Positions 26,154 through 35,090 of a stretch of 64,000 nt of DNA are shown here, one piece after another (positions within the stretch are counted from its first letter, which is position 1; each line of letters opens with the position of its first letter). This DNA is from Brevundimonas sp. (GTDB lineage Bacteria > Pseudomonadota > Alphaproteobacteria > Caulobacterales > Caulobacteraceae), in contig QFQU01000002.1 in assembly GCA_003248965.1 (NCBI GenBank), forward strand, positions 62,001-126,000, read 5' to 3'. The position numbers and the translations under genes are program-made. Under the pieces are notes generated by a model. It was not told the DNA's origin and searched no databases. It saw nothing but the letters and a program-made list of their open reading frames with translations.

Positions 26154-27530
26154 TCAGGGCTTGTCCGGCGTGTCAGTCGACGGCGCTTCCGTCGGCTTGG
26201 CGGCCGCGCCCGGCTCCGTGACCACGATTCCGGCCGGGGCCGGCGACAGTTTGGACAGGTCGCCGCCCGCGCGCAGGACGTCCAGGGCGCGTTCCAACTG
26301 ATAGTCCTTGTCCTTGGGGAAGTCTTCGCCCGGCGCCTCGCGCGGGATGTGCGGGCCCTTGCGTTCGGCCCCGATGGAGGCGTCCAGCGCCGTGGCGTAG
26401 GCGGCTTCCGAATAGATGAAGCTGGAGCGCGAGACGATGCGCGCCTCGGCCTCGTTGCGGGCCACCTCCAGATCCGGCTCGATGCCGATCTTCTGGATGG
26501 AGGCGCCCGACGGGGTATAGTAGCGCGCCGTCGTGATCGACAGGGCGCCGTCCTGCCCCTGACGCAGCGGGATCACGGTCTGGACCGACCCCTTGCCGAA
26601 GCTGGTCAGGCCTACGATGGTCGCGCGCTGATGATCCTTCAGGGCGCCGGCGACGATTTCCGACGCCGAGGCCGAGCCGTAGTTGACCAGAACGACCAGC
26701 GGCAGGCCGCCGGTGATGTCGCCCGGCTTGGCCGAATAGCGCTGGATTTGCTCGGGCTTGCGGCCCCGCTGGCTGACGATCTCGCCGCGTTCCAGGAAGG
26801 CGTCGGACACGTCGATGGCGGCGTTCAGCAGGCCGCCGCCATTGTTGCGCAGGTCCAGGACATAGCCCTTCACGCCCGGCTTCTCGGTCTTGATCTTGGC
26901 GATGGCCTCGTTCAGCTCGCGGCCGGTGTTCTCGTTGAAGGTCGAGATGCGCAGATAACCGAAGTCGCCCTCGACCCGGCCCGTCACCGACTGCACCTTG
27001 ATGACCTCGCGCGTCAAGGTGACTTCCAGCGGGTCGGAGCCGTCGCGGAGGAAGGTCACTTTCACGCTGGTGCCGACCGGGCCGCGCAGCTTTTCGGAGA
27101 CCTGGCTGACGGTCAGGCCCGCCGCGTTCTGTCCCTCGATGGCCGAGATGACGTCGCCCGCCTGGACGCCGGCCTTGGCGGCCGGGCTGTCGTCCATGGG
27201 CGAGATGACCTTCACCATGCCGCCGTCGGCGCTGATGGTCAGGCCGACCCCCGAATACTGGCCTTCCGTGCGTTCGCGCAGTTCGTCGTAGTTGGACGGC
27301 GGCAGATAGTTGGAGTGCGGGTCCAGCGCCGTCATCATGCCGGCCAGGGCGGCCTCGATCAGTTTCTTGTTGTCGACGGGAACGACATAGACCTTCTCGA
27401 CGATGCCGACGACGTCGCCGAACAGTTCCAGCATGCGGAAGGTTTCGTTGCGCGGCGTCTGGCTGGACACGGCGGCGGCCGAGCCGCCCAGCACGAGCGC
27501 GGCGCAGCCGACGAGAAGCAGTTTACGCAT
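26154..27530 (-). CDS. ctpA: Carboxy-terminal processing protease (S41)
   Basis: 458 residues from the ATG at 27530, where the signal peptide MRKLLLVGCAAL begins. The PDZ domain (about 85-165) is followed by the S41 catalytic domain: the Ser is in GSASASEIVAG and the Lys in SFGKGSVQT. An alanine/proline-rich tail ends the protein. It is a periplasmic protease, often acting on peptidoglycan-related proteins. Last gene of the nadD-rsfS-rlmH-EnvC-like-ctpA series. Confidence 0.93.
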   Translation of the reverse strand: MRKLLLVGCAALVLGGSAAAVSSQTPRNETFRMLELFGDVVGIVEKVYVVPVDNKKLIEAALAGMMTALDPHSNYLPPSNYDELRERTEGQYSGVGLTISADGGMVKVISPMDDSPAAKAGVQAGDVISAIEGQNAAGLTVSQVSEKLRGPVGTSVKVTFLRDGSDPLEVTLTREVIKVQSVTGRVEGDFGYLRISTFNENTGRELNEAIAKIKTEKPGVKGYVLDLRNNGGGLLNAAIDVSDAFLERGEIVSQRGRKPEQIQRYSAKPGDITGGLPLVVLVNYGSASASEIVAGALKDHQRATIVGLTSFGKGSVQTVIPLRQGQDGALSITTARYYTPSGASIQKIGIEPDLEVARNEAEARIVSRSSFIYSEAAYATALDASIGAERKGPHIPREAPGEDFPKDKDYQLERALDVLRAGGDLSKLSPAPAGIVVTEPGAAAKPTEAPSTDTPDKP

Positions 27531-27694
27531 TCGGTCTCTTTCGGTCGGGCCGGTCATGGACGCCCGTTCAAAGGGTAAGGCCCCGAAGACACGACGGAAT
27601 CGTGGCGACGCGGCGTCAAGGCGATAAAATCAGCGTCAGGGCGGAAAGCAAGGCGCGATTGCGGATCGGGTCGTCCGGAGGGTCTTTTCCGGCC

Positions 27695-28774
27695 TCAGCG
27701 CAGCCAGGGACCGGGATCGATGGGCCGCTCCTCGCGCCGCAGTTCGAAATAGACGTCGCCGCCAGGACCGCTGCGCCCCAGGGCCTGACCGTCCGAGACC
27801 CGCGCGTCCGACGCCACATCCACGCTTTCCAGACCCGCGATCACCGCCCGCCAGCCCGGCCCCAAGTCCAGGATCACCACCTCGCCCCAGCCGGTCAGGG
27901 GGCCGGCGTAGGCCACCTTGGCGTCCGCCGGCGCGCGCACCGTCGCCCGATCCGCACGCCAGCGCCAGCCGGGCGTCCCCTCGCCCCAGGTCTGGCTGGG
28001 GGCGCCCGCGACCGGCGGACTGAGGCGGCTGCGTCCGGCGGGCAGGCGCGCTGGAGGAACTTCCGCCTCGTCGGCCTTGGGCACGGCGCCGCCCAGGTCG
28101 CGGATACGCTTCTCCAGCGCCGCCGCCGCGCGTTCGGAGGCCCGGGCCTCGGCGTTCAGAACGGCGGTCAGGGCGGTCTTGCGCGCCGTCAGGTCCTCGA
28201 TCTGGGCGCGGCGGTCGCCCTGGGCGCTCTCGGTCGTCAGCAGCCGTTCGGACGACAGCACCGCCAGCCGCCGGATGCGCATGATCTCGGCCTGACGCTC
28301 GTCCAGGGCCTTGGCCCGCGCCTCCAGCTCGGGCGTCATGGCCTTCAGGATGATGGAGGCGCGCACCGTGTCGATGGCCTTGTCCGCCGGCACCAACAGG
28401 GGCGGGGGCGGGCGGCGGCTCATCATCTGCAGGGCGCTGAGCAGTCGGGCCTGGGCGCCGCGCTCACGGGCCAGCCCCGTCACCAGTTCGGCCTCGCGCT
28501 CGCTGAGCTGGCGCAGCCGGGCGCGCTGCTCCTCGATCTGGCGATCGTCTCGCGTTTGATCGACCCGCAGGCCGGTCAGGCGTCGCTCCAGTTGGGCCAG
28601 TTCGGTCCTGGCGGCCTCGGCGTCGGCGCGCAGGCGACGCGCGCGCACGGCTTCGTCGCGGTATTCTGCCTGCAGGCGCGGCAATTCGCCCTCGGGCGCC
28701 TGACGCCCTACCGCCGGCGCGGCGCAGACGAAACCCGTCAGCAGGGCGAGGGAAAGGGGGACCGCGCGACGCAT
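27695..28774 (-). CDS. EnvC-like murein hydrolase activator (degenerate LytM)
   Basis: 359 residues: signal peptide (about 1-23), long coiled coil (about 28-240), and a C-terminal M23/LytM-type domain ending VYFELRREERPIDPGPWL. The zinc ligands of active LytM enzymes (HxxxD and HxH) are missing; the domain has no histidine at all. This fits EnvC/NlpD-type activators that switch on N-acetylmuramoyl-L-alanine amidases during cell separation. It starts 1 bp after rlmH ends and precedes ctpA by 164 bp. Confidence 0.88.
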   Translation of the reverse strand: MRRAVPLSLALLTGFVCAAPAVGRQAPEGELPRLQAEYRDEAVRARRLRADAEAARTELAQLERRLTGLRVDQTRDDRQIEEQRARLRQLSEREAELVTGLARERGAQARLLSALQMMSRRPPPPLLVPADKAIDTVRASIILKAMTPELEARAKALDERQAEIMRIRRLAVLSSERLLTTESAQGDRRAQIEDLTARKTALTAVLNAEARASERAAAALEKRIRDLGGAVPKADEAEVPPARLPAGRSRLSPPVAGAPSQTWGEGTPGWRWRADRATVRAPADAKVAYAGPLTGWGEVVILDLGPGWRAVIAGLESVDVASDARVSDGQALGRSGPGGDVYFELRREERPIDPGPWLR

Positions 28775-28775
28775 C

Positions 28776-29240
28776 TCAATCGCGATGATAGGGCGATCCG
28801 GCCAGAATGGTCACGGCCCGATACAGCTGTTCGACCAGCATGGCCCGCGCCAGGGCGTGGGGCCAGGTCTGCGGCCCGAAGGCCAGGGTCGAGGACGCCG
28901 CCTGACGCACGCTGGCGTCCAGCCCGTCCGCCCCGCCGATGGCGAAGACCAGGCGCCGCTCGCCCTGGTCGCGCAGGCGGGCGATATGGTCGGCGAAGGC
29001 GCGCGAGGAATAGGCCTTTCCGCGTTCGTCGCAGGCGATCAGATGCGCGCCCTCGGCGGCGGCCAGAATCAGTTCCGCCTCCGGCGCCTTGCCCGGCTTT
29101 TTCGGCTCCAGGTCGATCAGTTCCAGCGGCCCCAGGCCCAGGGCGCGCCCGGCCAGGGTGGCCCGCCGGGCGTAGTCGTCGGCCAGGGCCGCTTCCGGCC
29201 CGCGACCGGGCCGGCCGATGGCGACGACGCCCAGCTTCAT
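28776..29240 (-). CDS. rlmH: 23S rRNA (pseudouridine-1915-N3)-methyltransferase RlmH
   Basis: 154 residues, the standard length. SPOUT-fold motifs are present: LIACDERGKAYSSRAFA and the C-terminal knot VFAIGGADGLD with FGPQTWPHALARAMLVEQLYRA. It methylates pseudouridine 1915 in helix 69 of 23S rRNA. Sits between rsfS and the EnvC-like gene. Confidence 0.95.
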   Translation of the reverse strand: MKLGVVAIGRPGRGPEAALADDYARRATLAGRALGLGPLELIDLEPKKPGKAPEAELILAAAEGAHLIACDERGKAYSSRAFADHIARLRDQGERRLVFAIGGADGLDASVRQAASSTLAFGPQTWPHALARAMLVEQLYRAVTILAGSPYHRD

Positions 29241-29258
29241 AAGGCCCGCCTCAGGAGA

Positions 29259-29693
29259 TCAGTCGCGCGCGGTGCGGTGGGCGGAATCCACCGCCCAGAT
29301 CTTTTCGATATTGTAGAAGGTGCGCACTTCGGGGCGGAACAGGTGGATGATCACATCGCCCGCGTCGATCAGAACCCAGTCGCAGTGCGGCAGCCCCTCG
29401 ACCCGGGCCTTGCCTAGGCCGTGCTCCTTCAGGGTGCGCAGCAGGTGGTCGGCGATGGCGCCGACGTGGCGGTGCGACCGGCCGGAAGCGACGATCATGG
29501 CGTCGGCCATGGCGCTCTTGCCCTTCAGGTCGATGAGGACGATGTCCTGGGCCTTGTCCTCGTCGAGGCGGCTCAGCACGGCTTCTTCCAGAGGGGTCGA
29601 GCCGATGGGGCGCGGCGCGGAATCGCCGAACGCCGAGCCGGCGTCGTCGAAATCAGGGCCGTCTTCGGAATGCAGAGGTTCGATGGCGTCCAT
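29259..29693 (-). CDS. rsfS: Ribosomal silencing factor RsfS
   Basis: 144 residues from the ATG at 29693; a GTG at 29795 would give 178 residues with a low-complexity extension. The conserved core is KAQDIVLIDLKGKSAMADAM, VASGRSHRHV, and the C-terminal CDWVLIDAGDVIIHLF. RsfS binds L14 on the large subunit and blocks subunit joining during nutrient limitation. Between nadD and rlmH, its usual position. Confidence 0.92.
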   Translation of the reverse strand: MDAIEPLHSEDGPDFDDAGSAFGDSAPRPIGSTPLEEAVLSRLDEDKAQDIVLIDLKGKSAMADAMIVASGRSHRHVGAIADHLLRTLKEHGLGKARVEGLPHCDWVLIDAGDVIIHLFRPEVRTFYNIEKIWAVDSAHRTARD

Positions 29694-29826
29694 CTCGTGC
29701 GCCGTGTTCGAAACGGCGGCGTCTTGCGTATCGTACGCGGGCGAGGGGGTCAGCGGAGGGCTCCGGGAGCGTTGACTAAAGCGGACCCTTAGCACGGATG
29801 GGGCGGAACGTGAACCGCCGGCCCGA

Positions 29827-30405
29827 TCACGACCCCGCGCGAGACGGCTTGGCGGTTCGGATCTTGGTCGAGGACAGGGGATTCAGCGGCGCCGTCAGAT
29901 AGGTCCAGGCGGGCGCCGACAGGCTGGGCAACAGCCCCGCCTGCTCGGCTGGAATTCGGAAGCCGGCGAACCGCGCGGCCGCCGGCGCTGTGCGGCTGTC
30001 CAGCAGCGATCCAGGCCGGGCGATCACCGCCACCGGCATCAGCCGCATGATGTCGGTCCAGCCGCGCCAGCGGTGGAAGTCGGCCAGATTGTCCGACCCC
30101 ATCAGCCAGACGAACCGCACGCCCGGATGGCGCGCGACCAGAAGGCGCAACGTATCGACCGTCCACACCACCCCGGCTCGCGTCTCGAAGTCGGAAACGA
30201 CCATGGACGGTCCGTGCGCCTGAAGCCGGGCAGAGGCCATGCGCTGAGCCAGGGGCGCGCTGTGACGGGCGTCCTTCAGCGGATTCTGCGGAGAGACCAG
30301 CCAGACCACCCGGTCCAGGCCCAGGCGCCGCTTCGCCGTCTCGGCCACATGAGCATGGCCTTCGTGGGCCGGATTGAAGGAGCCGCCGAACAGACCGACC
30401 TTCAT
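29827..30405 (-). CDS. nadD: Nicotinate-nucleotide adenylyltransferase
   Basis: 192 residues from the ATG at 30405 (MKVGLFGG). An in-frame TTG at 30492 is possible but lacks a good ribosome binding site. The HxGH-type nucleotidyltransferase motif is GSFNPAHEGH, and the WLMGSDNLADFHRW segment is characteristic of NadD. It converts nicotinate mononucleotide to deamido-NAD. Heads the rsfS-rlmH-EnvC-like-ctpA group. Confidence 0.92.
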   Translation of the reverse strand: MKVGLFGGSFNPAHEGHAHVAETAKRRLGLDRVVWLVSPQNPLKDARHSAPLAQRMASARLQAHGPSMVVSDFETRAGVVWTVDTLRLLVARHPGVRFVWLMGSDNLADFHRWRGWTDIMRLMPVAVIARPGSLLDSRTAPAAARFAGFRIPAEQAGLLPSLSAPAWTYLTAPLNPLSSTKIRTAKPSRAGS

Positions 30406-30581
30406 CCCAGGCGTCAGGATCAGCCCGTCGCGCAACGCCCCCGAACGGGGACCGGCGCTTCGCGGCGCGGGACCGGCATGGAAAAAGGACAAGGAGACGT
30501 CTCGGCGGTTATGCTCAGCAGGGCCGTATCATGGGGCGCGGACCCTGTCCCTGGTTTATCGTCCCGGAACGGAAAAGGCGC

Positions 30582-31472
30582 TCAGACCGCCGCCTCGAAC
30601 AGGGCGTCGCGGGCCACCTCGGCGTGGGTCATGGGAAACAGGTGGCCGCCGCCCGCGACCGTCTCGACCGAGACATTCGGCAGACCCCGCGGATGGCGCG
30701 GCAGATGGATCAGAGCGCCGTGCTCGGCCTTCAGGATACGCACCGGCCCGCCGTAGCGGCGCAGGGCCCGCCACGGATCGTGCGCCTGGGCGGCGTAGTT
30801 GGCGGCCTCCCACGCCGGAGCCGCGCTCAGCGTCAGACCGTCGGGCGTTTCGACCAGCCCTTCGGACAGATAGTCGGCCAACACCCCGTCCGGCCAACCC
30901 TTGAAGGCGCCCCGACCTCGATAGGCGGCCATGGCCTGGTCGCGGCTGTCGAACAGGCTGCGACGCCGCAGGGTCGCGCGGGCGATGGGAATGCCGCCCA
31001 TCAGACGGTGGGCGAAGGGCAGGTTGAAGGCCAGGACCGCCGCGCGCTTCCAGATGACGGGATCGAACAGCACCAGGCTGGAGACCCGGTCCGGTCGTTC
31101 GGCGGCGGCCAGCAGCGAAACGGTTCCCCCCATCGAATGGCCGGCCAGGACCACCGGCGGTCCGTCCAGCGTCTCCATCAGGGCCAGAAGATCGTCGCGA
31201 TGATCGCGCCAGCTGGTCTTGGGCCGCGCGAAGGTGGGCAGGGTCGACCGGCCGTGTCCACGCAGGTCCGGCGCCCAGATGCGCAGCGAAGACGCCAGGG
31301 GCGACAGCAGGCTGCGGTAGGTGGCGGCGTTGAAACCGTTGGCGTGCGAGAAGATCAGATCGACCGGCCGCGCCGGATCGCCGAAGTCCAAAACCGCCAT
31401 CTCGCCCGCGCCCCACCGATTGTCGATGGGGACGCTGAGGCGGCGCGGCGGCGTCAACAGGGCCGCGTCCAT
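30582..31472 (-). CDS. Alpha/beta hydrolase linked to zur
   Basis: 296 residues, cytosolic. The oxyanion region is FSHANGFNAATY, the nucleophile elbow LAGHSMGGTVSLL (Ser about 112), and the terminal catalytic His is in VAGGGHLFPMTHAEVA. Substrate unknown; esterase or epoxide-hydrolase-like. It begins 2 bp after the zur stop codon, so the two share a transcript and the hydrolase may belong to the zinc response. Confidence 0.82.
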   Translation of the reverse strand: MDAALLTPPRRLSVPIDNRWGAGEMAVLDFGDPARPVDLIFSHANGFNAATYRSLLSPLASSLRIWAPDLRGHGRSTLPTFARPKTSWRDHRDDLLALMETLDGPPVVLAGHSMGGTVSLLAAAERPDRVSSLVLFDPVIWKRAAVLAFNLPFAHRLMGGIPIARATLRRRSLFDSRDQAMAAYRGRGAFKGWPDGVLADYLSEGLVETPDGLTLSAAPAWEAANYAAQAHDPWRALRRYGGPVRILKAEHGALIHLPRHPRGLPNVSVETVAGGGHLFPMTHAEVARDALFEAAV

Positions 31473-31474
31473 GA

Positions 31475-31978
31475 TCAGGCGGCCGCTCGACAGGCCTGGC
31501 AGCGGCCGTGCGCCTCGATCGTGGTGCGCGCGATCTCGTAGCCGGCGACGGCGGCGGCGGCGTCGATGGCCCCTCGATCAGGGCCGTGCACCTCGCGCGT
31601 CGCGCCGCAACAGTCGCAGATCAGAAAAGCCGCCGCATGGCCCGCCGCGCCGTGCGGCCCGTCCGCGTGGCCAGCGCAGGCGACATAGGCGCTGATGGAG
31701 GCGATGCGGTGCGCCATGCCCTGACGCTCCAGAAACTCCAGGGCGCGATAGACGGTGGGCGGCTTGGCGGCCTGGCCGTCGGCCCCGAACCGGGCGATCA
31801 GGTCATAGGCCTTGACCGGTTCTCCGGTCTCCAGAAGCAGCGACAGCACCCGCCGGCGCGGCGCGGTCATCCGCTCCCCGGCCTGCGACAGGCGCGTCTC
31901 GGCGGCGTCCAGCGCCTGCGACAGCGCAGCCCCGTGCAGGCCGGAACGGGCGTGATCGTGATCGCAGACGGTGCTCAT
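31475..31978 (-). CDS. zur: Zinc uptake regulator Zur (Fur family)
   Basis: 167 residues from the ATG at 31978. Winged-helix domain (RMTAPRRRVLSLLLETGEPVKAYDLI, PPTVYRALEFL) followed by the metal domain. Structural-zinc cysteines are in ICDCCGATREV and the C-terminal GRCQAC. The AHRIASISAYVACAGH stretch is of the Zur rather than Fur type. It represses zinc import genes when zinc is plentiful. Divergent from a TonB receptor with a Zur-type palindrome in between, which supports Zur over other Fur-family members. Confidence 0.9.
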   Translation of the reverse strand: MSTVCDHDHARSGLHGAALSQALDAAETRLSQAGERMTAPRRRVLSLLLETGEPVKAYDLIARFGADGQAAKPPTVYRALEFLERQGMAHRIASISAYVACAGHADGPHGAAGHAAAFLICDCCGATREVHGPDRGAIDAAAAVAGYEIARTTIEAHGRCQACRAAA

Positions 31979-32040
31979 GACGCCACAGCTAATGTCTGGA
32001 CGGCTCGGCCGCAACAGAACACGGCTTGACGTCATGTGAC

Positions 32041-32053
32041 GTTATCTCATAAC
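32041..32053. promoter_or_regulatory. Zur box between zur and the TonB receptor
   Basis: GTTATCTCATAAC is a perfect 5-bp inverted repeat with a 3-bp centre (GTTAT-N3-ATAAC), the core of alphaproteobacterial Zur sites. It lies 35 bp upstream of the receptor start and 63 bp upstream of zur, so it could control both. Confidence 0.8.
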
Positions 32054-32087
32054 AAAATCGTTCTCTTCCCCAAAAGGCTACGCCCCC

Positions 32088-34121
32088 ATGCGTCCCATCC
32101 GCATTTCGCGCCCCCTCCTCCTGTCCGCCTGCGCCTGGACCGCCCTGGGGGCCGCCGCCCACGCCCAGACGGTTTCCGCCAATTCCGCTCCCGCCCAGGT
32201 CGACGACGTGATCGTCACCGCCACCCCCTATGGCGTGACCCAGCGCGCGACCACCATCGCCACCGACGTCCTGAACGACCAGGACCTGGCCCAGGCGCCC
32301 GCCGTCTCGCTGGGCGATCTGGTCAACGGCCTGCCGGGCGTGCGCTCGACCGACTTCGCGCCCGGGGCCAGCCGTCCGGTCATTCGCGGCCTGTCCGGCC
32401 CGCGCGTCCAGGTTCTGACCAACGGCCTGGGTCAGATCGACGCCAGTTCAGTCTCGCCCGACCACGCCGTCGCCACCGATCCGGGCGAGGCGCACCGCAT
32501 CGAGATCGTGCGCGGCCCCGCGACCCTGGTCTACGGCGGTTCCGCCATCGGCGGCGTCGTCAACATCATCGACGACCGCATTCCCGAGAAACTGCCGGAA
32601 GGCGGGTTGGAAGGCCGCGTCTCGACGCAATATTCCACAGTGGACAACGGCCGCGGCGCCTCGGGCCACGCCACCGTCGGAGCGGGCAATTTCGCCTTCA
32701 ACATCAGTGGCGTGACGCGCCAGACCGACGACTACCGCATCCCCTCCTCGCCCATATCCCAGGCCCTGGCCGATGCGGAGGGCGTGGCGCGCGAGGACGC
32801 CGACAAACAGCCCAACAGCTGGTCCAAGCTGAACGCCTGGGGCCTGGGCGGCTCCTACATCGGCGACAAGGGATTCGTCGGCGTCTCCTACAAGAAGACC
32901 GAAAGCGAGTACGGCACGGTCGCCGAACCCGAGGTCTTCATCAACCTGGAGCAGGAACGCTGGGACGCCCGAGGCGAATACCGCTTCGACGCCGGCCCCT
33001 TCGCCAAGGTGCGCGCCTCCTACGGCCATGCCGACTACACCCACACAGAGTTCGAGGGTCCCGGCCAGCCTGGCACCATCTTCAACTCGGACGGTTGGGA
33101 GACGCGTGGCGAACTGGTCCAGCGCGCCCGTGACGGATGGAACGGCGCCGTCGGCGTCCAGGCCCTGGAGCGCAACTTCGAGGCCATCGGCGAGGAAGCC
33201 TTCGTCCCGACCACCAAGATCGACGAACAGGGCCTCTATACCGTCCAGCGTTACGACCACGACCGTTACGGCTTCGAGGGCGGTCTGCGCTTCGACCGCC
33301 GCACCCTCAGCGCCGTGCCGCTGGGCGAAACCGCCCAGGTCGAGCGCAAATTCGACAACTGGTCGGCGTCGGCCGCCGCCTTCCTGCGCCCGCAGGCCGG
33401 CCTGTTCCTGGGCCTCAGCTTGTCGCGCACCGAACGCGCGCCCAGCGAGGTCGAACTGTTCGCCGACGGCGTCCATATCGCCACCGCCGCCTATGAGACC
33501 GGCGACCGCAATCTGGACAGCGAAAAGGTCACGACCCTGGAAGGCACGGTCCACTACGACCGCGGGCCGCTGACGACCGATCTGCACGTCTACCGCGCCT
33601 GGTACGACGGTTTCATCGACGAACGTCGCACCGGCGCCGAGGTCACGACGGATGAAGGCGACACCTTCCCCGTCTATCGCTTCGTCCAGACGGGCGCCGA
33701 CTTCTACGGCTTCGAGGCCGAGGCGGCCTACGCGCTGTGGCAGAGCGGCGACCGGAAACTGTCGCTGGAAGGCGCTGCGGATTACGTCCGGGCCGACACC
33801 GACCTGGGCCCGGCCGCCCGCATCCCGCCATGGTCGGCCACGGCCCGCCTGGCCTGGACTTCGACCCTGTGGGATCTGGCCGGCGAAGTCCGCCGCGTCG
33901 GCGAGCAGGACCGGGTCACGGAGGGCGAACTGCCGACCAAAGGCTATACGATGGTCAATCTGCGCGGCGCCGTCCGTCCCTTCGCGGACCGCAACATCAC
34001 CCTCTTCGCCGAGGGTCACAACCTGACGGACCAGGAAGCGCGCGAGCACGCCTCCTTCCTGAAGGACATCGCGCCCCTGCCGGGTCGCAATCTGCGCGTG
34101 GGCGTGACCTACGCCTTCTGA
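32088..34121 (+). CDS. TonB-dependent receptor, probably for zinc
   Basis: 677 residues: signal peptide (about 1-29), TonB box-like DDVIVTATP, plug domain to about residue 165, and a 22-strand barrel ending LRVGVTYAF with terminal Phe. The plug has SSVSPDHAVATDPGEAHRIEIVRGP; a His-containing SPDHA motif is frequent in zinc receptors. Together with the Zur box just upstream and divergent zur, zinc or a zinc chelate is the likely substrate, as for ZnuK of Caulobacter. A hairpin follows the stop. Confidence 0.9.
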   Translation: MRPIRISRPLLLSACAWTALGAAAHAQTVSANSAPAQVDDVIVTATPYGVTQRATTIATDVLNDQDLAQAPAVSLGDLVNGLPGVRSTDFAPGASRPVIRGLSGPRVQVLTNGLGQIDASSVSPDHAVATDPGEAHRIEIVRGPATLVYGGSAIGGVVNIIDDRIPEKLPEGGLEGRVSTQYSTVDNGRGASGHATVGAGNFAFNISGVTRQTDDYRIPSSPISQALADAEGVAREDADKQPNSWSKLNAWGLGGSYIGDKGFVGVSYKKTESEYGTVAEPEVFINLEQERWDARGEYRFDAGPFAKVRASYGHADYTHTEFEGPGQPGTIFNSDGWETRGELVQRARDGWNGAVGVQALERNFEAIGEEAFVPTTKIDEQGLYTVQRYDHDRYGFEGGLRFDRRTLSAVPLGETAQVERKFDNWSASAAAFLRPQAGLFLGLSLSRTERAPSEVELFADGVHIATAAYETGDRNLDSEKVTTLEGTVHYDRGPLTTDLHVYRAWYDGFIDERRTGAEVTTDEGDTFPVYRFVQTGADFYGFEAEAAYALWQSGDRKLSLEGAADYVRADTDLGPAARIPPWSATARLAWTSTLWDLAGEVRRVGEQDRVTEGELPTKGYTMVNLRGAVRPFADRNITLFAEGHNLTDQEAREHASFLKDIAPLPGRNLRVGVTYAF

Positions 34122-34133
34122 GGCGGCCCTTCG

Positions 34134-34168
34134 ACGGCGTGGCGGGGCCTGTCTCCGCCGCGCCGTTT
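34134..34168 (+). terminator. Candidate terminator of the TonB receptor gene
   Basis: ACGGCG-T-GGCGG and CCGCC-G-CGCCGT form an 11-bp stem with one internal mismatch around a 9-nt loop, starting 12 bp after the stop. Only TT follows, so efficiency is uncertain. Confidence 0.5.
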
Positions 34169-34231
34169 GCCGCTCGGGCGGCCATGGGCTAGAAGGCGCG
34201 CCTCTTTCCACTCCTAAAGCGTCTGGCTTTC

Positions 34232-35014
34232 ATGACCGACACGAACAATTCGCCGCTCGAAGGCGCCGTTCTCTTCTATTCGAACCCCGAGCCGCTGGAC
34301 CCCGCGCTGCACGGCGCGCTGGGCGTCAATCCGACCGACAAGCCCTACGCTTTCGTGGCCCAGACCAATATCGTGCCGCTGACGGTCACCGAGTTCGCCG
34401 CCGCGGCCCTGTCCTATCCGATCATCTTCACTGGCGAGAACCGCCAGCCGGTCGTGGTCATGGGCCTGCGCCAGGGTGAAAACCTGTATGTGTCCGACGC
34501 CGGAGACTTCCGCGCCGACGCCTATATTCCCGCCTACGTGCGCCGCTATCCCTTCGTCTTCGCCGACGACAAACAGAACCAGCGCCTGATCCTGTGCATC
34601 GACCGCGGCGCCGAGATCGTGGCCGAGGGCGGCCAGAACCCGCTGTTCGTCGATGGGCAGCCCAGCGACTACACCAATATGGCGATGGATTTCTGCAACA
34701 ACTTCGAGCAGGAGCGCCTGCGCACCGAAAGCTTCGTCCAGCTGCTGAAGGACCTGGATCTGCTGGACATCCGCGAGGCCGCCTTCACCCCGCGCAACCC
34801 CGACGGCACGCCCGGCGAGCCGCAGAAGCTGGCCGAATATTACGCCGTGTCGGAAGACAGGTTGAAGGCCCTGCCGGCCGAGAAGCTGGCCGAACTGCGC
34901 GACAACGGCGCACTGGGTCAGATCTACGCCCACCTGGTGTCGCTGCTGGGCTGGGACCGCCTGATCGCCCTGGCCTTCCAGCGTCAGGCAGAGGCTCCGG
35001 CGTCGGTCAACTAA
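34232..35014 (+). CDS. SapC-family protein
   Basis: 260 residues without signal peptide. SapC features: FVAQTNIVPLTVTEFAAAAL near the N-terminus, YPIIFTG and VVMGLRQGENLYV, and a C-terminal AHLVSLLGWDRLIALA. The family is widespread in Caulobacterales and linked by name to S-layer proteins, but its activity is unknown. Stand-alone gene with its own terminator. Confidence 0.85.
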   Translation: MTDTNNSPLEGAVLFYSNPEPLDPALHGALGVNPTDKPYAFVAQTNIVPLTVTEFAAAALSYPIIFTGENRQPVVVMGLRQGENLYVSDAGDFRADAYIPAYVRRYPFVFADDKQNQRLILCIDRGAEIVAEGGQNPLFVDGQPSDYTNMAMDFCNNFEQERLRTESFVQLLKDLDLLDIREAAFTPRNPDGTPGEPQKLAEYYAVSEDRLKALPAEKLAELRDNGALGQIYAHLVSLLGWDRLIALAFQRQAEAPASVN

Positions 35015-35037
35015 AGACCGGCTCGCGTCCAGACAAG

Positions 35038-35072
35038 AAAGGCCCCGCCGGTCCGCCGACGGGGCCTTTTTT
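35038..35072 (+). terminator. Rho-independent terminator of sapC
   Basis: AAAGGCCCCG (35038-35047) pairs with CGGGGCCTTT (35060-35069), 12-nt loop, followed by an unbroken T-run to 35072. It begins 24 bp after the stop. Confidence 0.9.
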
Positions 35073-35090
35073 CGTATCGGGGCGCGCTTT

